Assembly: GCA_963790095.1 (NCBI GenBank)
Contig: CAWBNO010000005.1
Span: forward strand, 25,946 to 89,945
From: JAAXQD01 sp963790095
GTDB lineage: Bacteria; Desulfobacterota; Desulfobacteria; Desulfobacterales; UBA11574
Reading direction: 5' to 3'
DNA: 64,000 nucleotides
Shown: piece by piece, positions 44,898 through 56,362 of the stretch
How positions within the stretch are numbered: position 1 is the stretch's first letter
Layout: the number at the start of each line of letters is the position of its first letter
Translations under genes and position numbers: made by a program
The notes under the pieces: generated by a model
Database searches by the model: none
Seen by the model: the letters and a program-made list of their open reading frames with translations, nothing else
Told to the model about the DNA's origin: nothing

Positions 44898-45782
44898 ATG
44901 GATGCTTCTTTGATCTTTGCGCAGTCTATGAGCGGACTTTCCCGGGGCATGATGTTGTTCCTCATCGCCTCGGGATTGTCCCTTATTTTTGGTGTGATGA
45001 ACATTCTTAACTTTGCCCATGCCACATTTTGGCTGATCGGGGCCTACTTTTGCTACACCTTCTGGTTCCTCATGCAGGATTACAACTTTGCGCTATGGAT
45101 CAGTATCCCCCTGGCCGCATTGACCCTGGCAGCCATCGGCTGGGTGATCGAAGTCGTATTGATCCGCCGGGTTTACAACCGCGATCTGCCGGAACAACTT
45201 TTACTGACCTATGCAATGGTCCTGGTCTTGGGGGATTTGATCAAAATTGTCTGGGGGGTGGACGACAAACTGATCGAGCGGCCGCCGCTGGTGGCGGATC
45301 CTGTTTTTATTTTCGGCATGCCCTTCGATTCCTATTTCATTTTCGTCATTTCTGTCGGACTTGCCGTGGCCATCAGTTTGTGGTGGTTTTTGAAAAAGAC
45401 CCGTTACGGTCATATCATCCGGGCCGCGGTGTTCAGCCGCGAGATGGTCAGCGCCCTGGGAATTCCGATTCCCAGGATCTATTCCGGTGTCTTCGCTCTG
45501 GGGATCTTCATTGCCGGCCTGGCCGGGGCTGTTCAGGCGCCGGTGGGATCCATTACACTGGGAATGGATATGGCGGTGGTCATTCAGGCGTTTTGTGTGG
45601 TGGTCATCGGGGGGTTTGGAAGTCTTCTGGGCACCTTTGTGGCAGCCATCATTGTGGGGGAAGTGTATGCCTTTTCAATTCTTTTCTGGCCCCAGGGCGC
45701 ACTGGTTCTGATTTTCGTGGTCACGGCATTTATATTAATTATACGGCCCTGGGGATTGTTTGGAACACCGACACGGGCTTAA
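44898..45782 (+). CDS. livH: LivH-type ABC permease
   Basis: 294 aa from ATG 44898 with GAGGAAAG upstream. Membrane protein with FLIASGLSLIFGVMNILNFAHATF near the start and the late SITLGMDMAVVIQAFCVVVIGGFGS, typical of LivH. Imports hydrophobic amino acids, amides or aromatic acids with LivM, LivG and LivF. Intact, unlike its neighbours. The nearby acyl-CoA ligase suggests a carboxylic acid substrate (inference). Confidence 0.9.
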   Translation: MDASLIFAQSMSGLSRGMMLFLIASGLSLIFGVMNILNFAHATFWLIGAYFCYTFWFLMQDYNFALWISIPLAALTLAAIGWVIEVVLIRRVYNRDLPEQLLLTYAMVLVLGDLIKIVWGVDDKLIERPPLVADPVFIFGMPFDSYFIFVISVGLAVAISLWWFLKKTRYGHIIRAAVFSREMVSALGIPIPRIYSGVFALGIFIAGLAGAVQAPVGSITLGMDMAVVIQAFCVVVIGGFGSLLGTFVAAIIVGEVYAFSILFWPQGALVLIFVVTAFILIIRPWGLFGTPTRA

Positions 45783-45832
45783 CCGCCCTGATCCGATTAA
45801 GAATAAGATTAACACAAACAAGGTAGGATTCT

Positions 45833-46773
45833 ATGGTTAGATACGGATGGCTCGGGCTGATCTTCATGGCAACGCTGATTTTGCCCCTGGTTATCGGGGA
45901 GTACTGGATTCACGTGGCAGTGGAGATATTGATTTTAGGGCTGTTTGCGGTGAGCTTTAACATGATTTTTGGTTACATGGGCCAGCTCAGCTTCGGCATG
46001 CGGCATATTTCGGTGCCGGTGCTATGCCACTGGCTTGCTCATGGTAAAGACCTCGGTCCCACTTCCGGTTTGTCTGGCGGTCTCCATGATTACAGCGGGG
46101 TTGTTGGCACTGGTCATCGGTTATTTCTGCGTCCGCCTGACCGGGATATACTTTGCCATTCTGACCATGGCATTCGGGCAGCTGTTATACTACATCATCT
46201 TTCAGTGGTACGGGTTTACCGGGGGCGACGACGGCCTCCAGGGCATCGTCCCCCCGGACTGGATTATCGAGGTCACCGCCTATTATTACTTCACCCTGTT
46301 TATCGTTACAGGGGCACTGATCGTCATGTGGTTTATCAGTGAATCCCCTTTTGGGTATACCATGCGGGCGATTCGGGACAATGCCGACCGGACCCGGTTT
46401 ATCGGTATCAATGTCCGGAAATATATGCTCATCAACTTTGTTGTCGCGGGCATGTTCGCGGGTTTGGCCGGCGGCCTGCTGGGACCGTTCACCCGGAGCA
46501 TTGCTCCGGACCTGTGCAACTGGCATCAATCCGGCGTGCCGGTATTTATGACCGTCATCGGCGGCCCTTTGGGCTTTTTAGGGCCCATGATCGGCTCGGT
46601 CATTTACACCTTTTTGTTTGCATTTGTCACGGGCTTTACCGAATACTGGCCGTTGACCATCGGTCTGGTCATTATCTTCGTTGTTTTGTTCATGCCGGGC
46701 GGGAGTCCTCGGGTTGGCCAAGACAAAGTTCAAGGCCATCAGCGCCAAGGAATCCATGGACGCGGAGGCATAA
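45833..46773 (+). CDS. livM: LivM-type ABC permease, three frameshifts in the sequence
   Basis: N-terminus MVRYGWLGLIFMATLILPLV and FNMIFGYMGQLSFG in one frame; then after missing C bases near 45997 and 46022 the frame gives AYATGLLMVKTSVPLPVC through YFAILTMAFGQLLYYIIFQWYGFTGGDDG; an extra G near 46701 hides the true end GLAKTKFKAISAKESMDAEA, whose TAA is at 46771-46773. Corrected length is about 313 aa, normal for the family. The next start (livG) is 46778. Confidence 0.8.
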
Positions 46774-46777
46774 TCAT

Positions 46778-47522
46778 ATGGCAATTCTAAAAGTAGAAAA
46801 TCTCAACAAAGCCTTCGGCGGGCTTCAGGCGACCAACGATGTGAATTATGAGATGCTGACCGGGGAGCTTTCCGGCATCATCGGACCCAACGGGGCCGGG
46901 AAAAGCACATTTTTCAACCTTCTGACCGGCTACTATAAAGTCGATTCGGGCAGGATATCCTTTCAGGGGAAAGATATCACCAACTGGTCCCCACACAAGA
47001 TCTCCCGTCTGGGTATCGCACGGGCATTTCAAGTCAGCAATATCTATCCTGCCCTGACCACCTATGAAAATGTTCGCCAGGCAATTCTGGCACAGCAAAA
47101 ACGGACCCTCAATCTCTTTACGCCGGCCCGGCGTCTGGCAAAAAAAGAAACCCAAGAGCTGCTCGAGGTAACAGGACTTTCCCGGCACGCAGACATGATC
47201 TCCGGCAACCCTGTCACAGGGGGATAAAAAACGCCTGGAACTGGCCATCGCCCTGGGAAGCAAACCCGAACTGCTCTTTCTGGATGAGCCCACGGCCGGA
47301 ATGTCCGGAGAAGAAACCCAGGAGACCATGGACCTGGTTAAACGATTGAACCAGGAGATGGATCTGACCATTCTTTTTACCGAGCACGACATGTCCGTTG
47401 TCTTCGGATATGCCAAGCGCCTCACGGTGTTACATCAGGGGTCCATTATCGCGGAAGGAAGTCCGGAAGAGGTCAGAAAGAATGAAACCGCCCAAAAGGT
47501 CTATCTCGGGGAGGACTTATGA
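46778..47522 (+). CDS. livG: LivG-type ABC ATPase, one frameshift in the sequence
   Basis: Walker A GPNGAGKST near 37-45, then the frame breaks near 47207-47212, just before the signature (LSQGDKKRLELAIAL), and continues with LFLDEPTAGM and TEHDMSVVF to TGA 47522. Corrected length is about 248 aa, usual for LivG. The stop overlaps the livF start by ATGA. Confidence 0.82.
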
Positions 47523-48227
47523 TACTGGAGGTTCAAGGGATCAACACCTATTACGAAACCAGTCACATTCTTTTTGATGTGTCCCTTTCGGTGGATCGTG
47601 GTGAAATCGTCTGTCTTCTAGGTCGAAACGGAGCGGGCAAGACCACTACCATGAGAAGCATTATGGGCTTGACCCCGCCGAAAAAGGGAAGTGTTCGATT
47701 CAATGGAGAAGAATTGCGGGGCCGGCCACCCCACTACATTGCACAAAAAGGAATGGGGTATGTGCCGGACAATCGATTGATTTTTCCGGATCTCACGGTG
47801 CTCGAAAATCTATGAGATTGGCGTTAAGATCCCCAAGAATTTCCGAGGCGAACCATGGACGCTCCAGCGGATATATGAGCTTTTTCCGATTCTCGCCGAG
47901 AGGAAACGTCAGCCCGGCGGGACATTGAGCGGCGGCGAGCAGCAGATGCTCACGGTGGGAAGAACCCTCATGGGAAATCCAGAGCTTCTTCTTTTGGACG
48001 AACCTGTGGAAGGACTGGCCCCTTTGGTGGTGAAAGATCTGGGCAAACAGATCCTAAAGATAAAGGCGGCGGGGCAAACCATCCTTTTTTCCGAGCAAAA
48101 CGTCAATTTCGCCACCCTGACCTCGGATCGGGCCTATGTGATCGATAAAGGACGGATTCGATATCACGGGAGCATCGAAGAACTCAGTACCAACGAAGAG
48201 ATAAAGAAAAAGTATCTGATGATATAG
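47519..48227 (+). CDS. livF: LivF-type ABC ATPase, one frameshift in the sequence
   Basis: Walker A GRNGAGKTTTMRSIMGL near 38, frame break at about 47810-47813 after VLENL, then EIGVKIPK, TLSGGEQQMLTVGRTLM, LLLDEPVEGLAP and SEQNVNFA to the stop at 48227. Corrected length about 236 aa. The GYVPDNRLIFPDLTV block before the break is the usual LivF Q-loop region. Confidence 0.82.
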
Positions 48228-48320
48228 ACCTGCGGGAAGGCCCTCTTTCGGCCATTGCAGCGCCGGGGCCAGGTATCGCCGCTTTTCCATCCACCGGACA
48301 ATGGGCGAAAGGGAAACACT

Positions 48321-49973
48321 ATGTTACCACCGGGCAAGACGTATCAGGAAGTTTACCAAGCCTTTCAATGGGAAATTCCCGAGTTCTACAATATCGGCGT
48401 GGATATCTGTGATAAATGGGCGACGCAACCCAACCGCCTGGCGTTGATATATGAAACTGAAGATGGACGGGTGGAAAAATATACCTTCCGGGATCTAAAA
48501 CGCCGGTCCAATCAATTGGCCAACGGCTTGAAGGCCAACGGCATCGCTCCGGGGCGACCGGTTGGGGATTTTGCTGCCCCAATGCCCTGAAACCGCACTC
48601 TGCCACATTTCCGCTTACAAGATCGGCGCCGTCGCCATCCCCCTTTTTACCCTTTTTGGAACCGACGCCCTGGCATATCGATTATCGAACAGCGGGGCCA
48701 AAGGCATTGTCACCGATGCGGCGAACTTGCCGAAGATTATGGAAATATGGGACACCCTGCCCCATCTGAAAACCGTCCTGGTGACCGGTGGACCCACACC
48801 TGAAAACGTGCTCGATTTTTGGGAAACCGTCGAAAAAGGATCCCCTGATTTTCAAGCCATAAACACCCGGGCGGATGATCCGGCCCTCATCATTTACACC
48901 TCCGGCACCACCGGTCCCCCCAAAGGCGCCTTGCATGCCCATCGTACCCTGCTGGGGCACTTGCCGGGGGTCGAGTTTCCCCACAATTTCTTTCCGAAAA
49001 AAGATGATTTTTTCTGGACCCCCGCAGACTGGGCATGGATCGGCGGGCTCATCGACGTGCTGTTTCCCAGCTGGCATCACGGCATCCCGGTTCTGGCGCA
49101 TCGGGCCAAAAAATTCGACCCCGAAGCCGCCTTTCATCTCATTGCCAAATACCGGATCCGCAATGCGTTTATGCCCCCCACCGCACTCAAACTCATGCGC
49201 CAGGTGAAAGATCCAAGGCGTCGCCACAGGTATCGCATGCGCAGCATCGGAAGCGGCGGAGAAACCTTGGGCCAAGAGCTGCTCGACTGGGGTAGAGACG
49301 TTATGGGATTGACCATCAACGAGTTTTACGGTCAAACCGAGTGCAATCTCATTGTGGGCTGTTGTGCCGAAATCATGGAAATCCGTCCCGGATCCATGGG
49401 AAAAGCCATCCCCGGCCACCGGGTTGACGTTGTCGATCGACAGGGCACACCGGTTCAAGCGGGAACGGTTGGGGAGATCGCCGTTCAACGTCGAGATCCG
49501 GTGATGTTTTTGGAGTACTGGCGAAATCCCGAGGCCACCCGCAAAAAATTTATCGGGGACTGGCTGTTAACCGGAGATCTGGCCCAAAAAGACGAAGACG
49601 GGTATTTTTGGTTCAAGGGCCGAAAGGACGATGTGATTACCAGTGCCGGTTACCGGATCGGTCCGGCAGAAATCGAAGATTGTCTGATGAAACACCCGTC
49701 CGTGGCCATGGCGGCGGTGGTGGGAAGCCCGGATAAAATACGAACCGAAATCGTGAAAGCTTTATCGTGCTGAAACCCGATGTGTCGCCCGAACCGGAGA
49801 TCGGCGCAGAAATCAAAAATTTTGTCAAAGTTCGCCTGGCTGCCCACGAGTATCCCCGGGAAATCGAATTTGTCCATGAACTTCCCATGACCGCCACCGG
49901 GAAGATTATGCGAAAGGAACTGAAAAAACTGCAGATGGAAAGAAAGTCAAAATGGAAACAGATCGATTTGTGA
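48321..49973 (+). CDS. AMP-forming acyl-CoA synthetase, frameshifted
   Basis: N-terminus MLPPGKTYQEVYQAFQWEIP in one frame; G-run length changes at 48550-48567 shift it to PQCPETALCHISAYKIGAVA, then YTSGTTGPPKGALHAH (AMP-binding motif), INEFYGQTECN, and TGDLAQKDEDGYFWFKGRKDDVI; a missing T at 49761 shifts it again to VLKPDVSP and ELPMTATGKIMRKEL with the catalytic Lys. Corrected length about 550 aa. It activates a carboxylate with ATP and CoA; resemblance is to medium-chain or benzoate-type ligases, and the Liv transporter upstream may import the acid. Confidence 0.85.
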
Positions 49974-50079
49974 AGCGCAGGAGCGCCGTCCGGTCATTTT
50001 TTTTAGGTAGACGCCCCCTTGAAAAAATTGTAAACTGACAAGATAATTTTAATTTTAAGCGGTTTAAAGGATATACGAT

Positions 50080-52029
<1,950 letters not shown>

Positions 52030-52126
52030 GATTAACCCGGACTTTACCCTTCTATACATAACATGGCAAAATGAGTTTGGTTTGGATCTGCGACATCTTC
52101 GACTTTTGCAACATTCGGAGTTGCAC

Positions 52127-52852
52127 TCAACGCAACGGAAATGTCCTAAAAACATTCTTAACGCCATAGCGAGCCAATTCGTTAACAGACACCCAACGGA
52201 GCCCTATTTTGCCCTGTTTTAACCCGCCCAACACATCTTCCGATAAGACTTTTTGAGTGCCGTCAAAGGCATTGCGCCACAGCCTTTGACCGCTGGCAAC
52301 CTCCATCAGATAGACAGAGAAAGCAACGGATGCAGAGCTATCAGGTATTTCCTTATCGGTCCCTTTTTCCCGAAAACGCCAAATCGCACCCACCACCACG
52401 AGATCCGCTTGCAAGTTCTCACCAAATTTTTTTGCCAATTTTCGCGGCGTGTCCAGGGTTGGGTCTCGGATGATATCCGCGAAAACGCCGGCGGCTTCTT
52501 CCATGGAGACCATTTGATCCGGATATCGATTTTTTAGCACATCATTGACCAGCCGGGTCATGATCCGATCTGCCCCTTCAGCCAAATTGGCGGCATCAAC
52601 ATACAATTGTGCCAACGGCTGGCTCAGGGGCTTTTCAATCGGTTCTTCCGGTGATTCCAACCTGCCGACGAGAAAGGGCATGACGGCGATGCGCTTAAAC
52701 TCCAGTGTGGATAGATCGGCATTTTCAAACGACGTACGATCGGTATTGGCACTGCCATTGACAGGGTTTCCTGGGAATAGAATCAATACCGCCCACAGTA
52801 ATAATAGTATTTTCTTTGACATGGATGTTGTCCTCTTAATCAGCCTTTTCAT
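52127..52852 (-). CDS. Secreted protein coupled to the diadenylate cyclase gene
   Basis: 241 aa from ATG 52852, with AAAGGAG five bases upstream. Signal peptide with core ILLLLWAVLILFPGNPVNGS. The mature part (RIAVMPFLVGRLE, DRIMTRLVNDVLKNRYP, FGENLQADLVVVGAIWRFREKGTD, VAFSVYLMEVASGQRLW) has the layout of periplasmic or lipoprotein-type GNA1162/CsgG-like proteins that assemble at membranes; no lipobox Cys is visible. It follows the cyclase-YbbR gene by 10 bp, so they are probably co-expressed. Confidence 0.8.
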   Translation of the reverse strand: MKRLIKRTTSMSKKILLLLWAVLILFPGNPVNGSANTDRTSFENADLSTLEFKRIAVMPFLVGRLESPEEPIEKPLSQPLAQLYVDAANLAEGADRIMTRLVNDVLKNRYPDQMVSMEEAAGVFADIIRDPTLDTPRKLAKKFGENLQADLVVVGAIWRFREKGTDKEIPDSSASVAFSVYLMEVASGQRLWRNAFDGTQKVLSEDVLGGLKQGKIGLRWVSVNELARYGVKNVFRTFPLR

Positions 52853-52862
52853 GATGTCTCCT

Positions 52863-54305
52863 TTAGCGTCCTACCGTTATCGTTACCACAACATCCGGCC
52901 AGCGTTTTTCCTTTGGCTGAACCGCCGGTAGCGCAATAATTTTACAATAGATGGTCGTGGTTTCGTAGATATTGTTCAGGTAAATGGGGGTTGTCGTCAA
53001 GCTTATTAATTTATCCATTTCGTCACTGGCTGGAGAGAAAACTTTTATCTTCTCGGGTTTTACTTCTAAAGAACGGATCTTCAGGCCGTCGGGAAGTTTT
53101 CCCACCAATTGTGGCTGAATAACCAGCTCTTTTTCTACGATTTCTGCAAGTGTGAGTTCAAAGCTGGAGGGAACAACATCCAATAGATGTATGTCTTTGG
53201 GCAACTGGATGTTTTCACGCGTAATAATAAAAGATTGCTTTCCAGGGACGCCTTTTGAAAGATCTATTTTCACAATGGTATGAGACGGATTAACGGTGTC
53301 AAGGGCTGATTTCGGGCCTGACAGATGCAGCCGAACTTCCTCGGCCTTATTTCCCACCAACGTGAGGTTGGGTGACGAGGCCGTATATTCCACCGGAACG
53401 GTGATGACCTTTTCCAGTATTTCTCCCTGAGAAACAGCCAACGTCGACCAGAAAAATGCCGCCAACACCAGGCTTGCAAAAATTTGGAGAAATACCGGCC
53501 AACGCGCTTTTCCTTTAGGGAAGACAACGGGAAAGGACGTCATGTCTTTCCAGTGGGAAATGATGATTTTGACCATCTCTTCGGGATCGCCGACCTGCCG
53601 CATTCGGCCTTTATGGAATATTGAAAGGCTTCCCCGTTCTTCGGAAACAATGAAGACCAACGCGTCTGATTTCTCGACCATACCCATGGCAGCATGATGA
53701 CGGGTGCCATATTCATCCGGCAGTTTGGAACTTTGTGAAACAGGAAGTCGTACGCCAAACCGTGAAAATTTTCCGTTGGTTATAATCAATGCGCCGTCAT
53801 GACCCGGCGAGTTCGGATCAAAGATACTCATAATGAGCGGTAGGCTGGGGTTGGCATCCAGAATAAATCCGCCGGAAAGCCATTCCTGGATCGGCTCCTT
53901 ACCGGGAAAAACGACAATCGCCCCTCGGCGCTGCTGAGCCAGCTTGAGTAAGGCATCCACGACCAATCGGGAGAGTTTTTCATCCAGGTCGCGGGGTTCA
54001 GATCGTTTAACCGAAGCCGTCTGTTCTAAAATTTTTCTCAATTCGGGCTGAAATAATACGATTAAGGCTATAACGGCCACCTGGCTGATATTGCTGAAAA
54101 TCCATTCGATTCCCTTCAAATCCATAACACTTGCAACAAAAAAAACAGCCATGGCGACCAGAATTCCTGCCACGATTTTCCATGTGCCAAGGCGAAGGAG
54201 TGTCCGGTATAAAAAAAACAACCCTGCCGCTATCAAAAATATATCTAATACAGCTCGCCAGGAAAGTAATTCTCGAACCAGAACCGGTATACTCATCTGC
54301 GCCAT
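52863..54305 (-). CDS. Diadenylate cyclase (CdaA-type) fused to YbbR domains
   Basis: 480 aa. Three N-terminal membrane helices (about 18-85), a DAC domain (about 105-245) with the catalytic DGA at 170-172 and, where RHR is usual, RHH at 202-204 (GTRHHAAMGMVE), another membrane helix near 268-285 and periplasmic YbbR-like repeats to the end. In Firmicutes the cyclase CdaA and its YbbR-domain regulator CdaR are adjacent separate genes; here they are one chain. Product: c-di-AMP from two ATP. The His for Arg change could reduce activity or be tolerated. Confidence 0.92.
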   Translation of the reverse strand: MAQMSIPVLVRELLSWRAVLDIFLIAAGLFFLYRTLLRLGTWKIVAGILVAMAVFFVASVMDLKGIEWIFSNISQVAVIALIVLFQPELRKILEQTASVKRSEPRDLDEKLSRLVVDALLKLAQQRRGAIVVFPGKEPIQEWLSGGFILDANPSLPLIMSIFDPNSPGHDGALIITNGKFSRFGVRLPVSQSSKLPDEYGTRHHAAMGMVEKSDALVFIVSEERGSLSIFHKGRMRQVGDPEEMVKIIISHWKDMTSFPVVFPKGKARWPVFLQIFASLVLAAFFWSTLAVSQGEILEKVITVPVEYTASSPNLTLVGNKAEEVRLHLSGPKSALDTVNPSHTIVKIDLSKGVPGKQSFIITRENIQLPKDIHLLDVVPSSFELTLAEIVEKELVIQPQLVGKLPDGLKIRSLEVKPEKIKVFSPASDEMDKLISLTTTPIYLNNIYETTTIYCKIIALPAVQPKEKRWPDVVVTITVGR

Positions 54306-54831
54306 TAACCCCTCAATACTTAATTGGTTGCGTAACCCCTTATAAAATATTGGTTCTCTCTACCTACATCCCAAATGCAGGATACGCTAAAATATCAGGG
54401 AGCATACGCCCGGATAATGTCTAAAAAGATCACACGTATAAACGGGCCTGTCACCCATATTCCAACGGTTCATTCTTCCATGCCCAGGACATAACCCAAT
54501 CGCCCATTTTGACAAAGATAATATCATTTTAACGTGGGAAACCGTCTTTTACAATCTGTTTTTGATGGCCGGGGCAATCATCGTCTTTGTGATGGGGATC
54601 GAACAGCACCCTTGAAAAGATCAGGAAACGGCATGGAACTCGAAAGGTCTATTTTGCATTCAAGTTTGACACCCTCTAAAAACCATGTCACGTTAAAAGG
54701 CAATGCAGAGGTTGAAAAGCGTTCGCGGCATGAATGTGGCAACAGGATTTAACTACTTGTTGCACCCATTTATTGAAATCACTCGAAAAGATTGACCATT
54801 ACCATTTGTTTTTCACAAGAGGATTGAAGAC
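54306..54831. other. 526-bp region, no supported gene
   Basis: A short frame ending at 54616 reads WETVFYNLFLMAGAIIVFVM, then GIEQHP, like a membrane-helix end, but it lacks a start codon and ribosome-binding site. It could be a remnant. Nothing else is recognised. Confidence 0.4.
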
Positions 54832-56160
54832 ATGAATGCTCAAGGCTATTACCGTCGCGTGATCGATCGATTAAAAAATTGCTTTCAATTCAGCCATTAT
54901 GTCGTTGCTACCGGCAATGAACTTGTTGCGGAAGGATACGATCCTGCATTTCCGGCAGCAGCAGAGCCGATCCATCGGCTTGAACCCCTTACGCTTGAGA
55001 GAGCGCTTCAAGTCCATATTCCCCTCATCGGCGAAAGGTCACAATCCGTGCTCATGCCCATTGATTTTGAGATTTTTCTCGGGGAAGAAAATCACGTTCT
55101 TTACGAAAATAAGGTCGCCCAGAGAAAATTATTCGACCAGGTTATTCCTGTTATTCATTTTCTTGAAAACCTCTTTCGCTCAAGGGGCATGCCTTATCTT
55201 CTGGATTATACGCCTTCCGGCGCACATATTTTATTTCAAAATCTTTTAGGATATCGAGCCACAGAAGAACTGGGAAAAATCGGTTATCTGGAAGAGGATC
55301 TTATTAAGGCTTGCGGTTACATCGATCCCAGCGATATCCGACGCAAGTACGGAATTTCCTTAGATGCCGCCCGTGTCTTTAGTGGGCTTGGTAAACTTTC
55401 GGAATATATTGCTTTTATCACTATGGAAGCTTTTAAGGAAAACGCCTCAGCGGGCCTGTTCCCGCTTACCATCTCCGATAGTGAGGACCGCTGTCTTAAC
55501 TTTGACAATTCCTGGAGCGAAGGCTCTCCGTTTATGCGCTCCATCCGAAGCCCTTTCAGCCTGCACAAAAAAAATCAAGAAAAATACAGTAAGTACCACG
55601 AACCTCCACTGGTAGACGTGATCGGAACATTCTTTGATGGAAATACTGCCACCGAAGAAACGAATGTCGACGTTATTTTGGACTGTATGTGGGATCTTGA
55701 AACGGCAGCACTCCATGCACAGCGCTTTTCAGGTTTCATTCCCTGTTCCAATGAAACATTGATTGATTTTATTCGGGAATATACATCATCCGACCTTTAT
55801 CTTTTTCACCAAGATTTTGACAGCGAAACAGATATTCCCAAAGGATCTGCTCTTGAATCCGCCAAAAAGGAGAAAAACATTCCGGACTGGACCAGACAAA
55901 TCCTTTTCTTTCCAAACCCTTCAGCACTTCAACCCAAAAAAATGATAGGGCTTGTTTTCGATTTCCTCATTCACGCCCACTGGAAACCCAAACACATTGC
56001 AAACATTCTTCGGGATATCTATCAAAATCCTTCGTTCAATTGGACACAGGATTTTTTTAAGTATCCTGCGGAAGAAAAAGCCAATTTCTGGGCAAGGACC
56101 TACAGTGCGGTGGCACTCTGGAAAACCGGCAGATTGCATATCGAGTCATGCCGAACATAG
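54832..56160 (+). CDS. Archaeo-eukaryotic primase-like protein (tentative)
   Basis: 442 aa, cytoplasmic. Two blocks recall AEP-superfamily proteins: LLDYTPSGAHILFQ near 123-136 (SGXXH, the nucleotide-binding motif) and MRSIRSPFSLHKK near 242-254 (R.PxSLHXK, as in PriS-type primases). Between them a helical region and, after them, an extended C-terminal helical part. The acidic metal motif is less clear (perhaps FEIFLGEEN near 86). If the assignment holds it may make primers or synthesise nucleic acid; it could also be inactive. AGAGGA precedes the ATG; the next gene is 200 bp further. Confidence 0.55.
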   Translation: MNAQGYYRRVIDRLKNCFQFSHYVVATGNELVAEGYDPAFPAAAEPIHRLEPLTLERALQVHIPLIGERSQSVLMPIDFEIFLGEENHVLYENKVAQRKLFDQVIPVIHFLENLFRSRGMPYLLDYTPSGAHILFQNLLGYRATEELGKIGYLEEDLIKACGYIDPSDIRRKYGISLDAARVFSGLGKLSEYIAFITMEAFKENASAGLFPLTISDSEDRCLNFDNSWSEGSPFMRSIRSPFSLHKKNQEKYSKYHEPPLVDVIGTFFDGNTATEETNVDVILDCMWDLETAALHAQRFSGFIPCSNETLIDFIREYTSSDLYLFHQDFDSETDIPKGSALESAKKEKNIPDWTRQILFFPNPSALQPKKMIGLVFDFLIHAHWKPKHIANILRDIYQNPSFNWTQDFFKYPAEEKANFWARTYSAVALWKTGRLHIESCRT

Positions 56161-56362
56161 CCAATCCTATTGAAACGTGAAAATTTCTCATACGAGAAGT
56201 AGTTCAGAAGCTTCACCTTATTGATATTTCTATCAAACATTTTTCTCGATATATTTAAAAAGATATTGACAACAACTAACGATAAATTAACGATTAGCAA
56301 CCTGGGTGTAAATTTTTGCCGAACAAAAGCGTTCCATTAATCCCTTATAAACTGTCACCGTT

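Noticed and set aside
47813..47820. Selenocysteine at TGA codons in livF and the acyl-CoA ligase
   Set aside because: In both the protein continues in another frame after the TGA, which shows frameshifts, not recoding.
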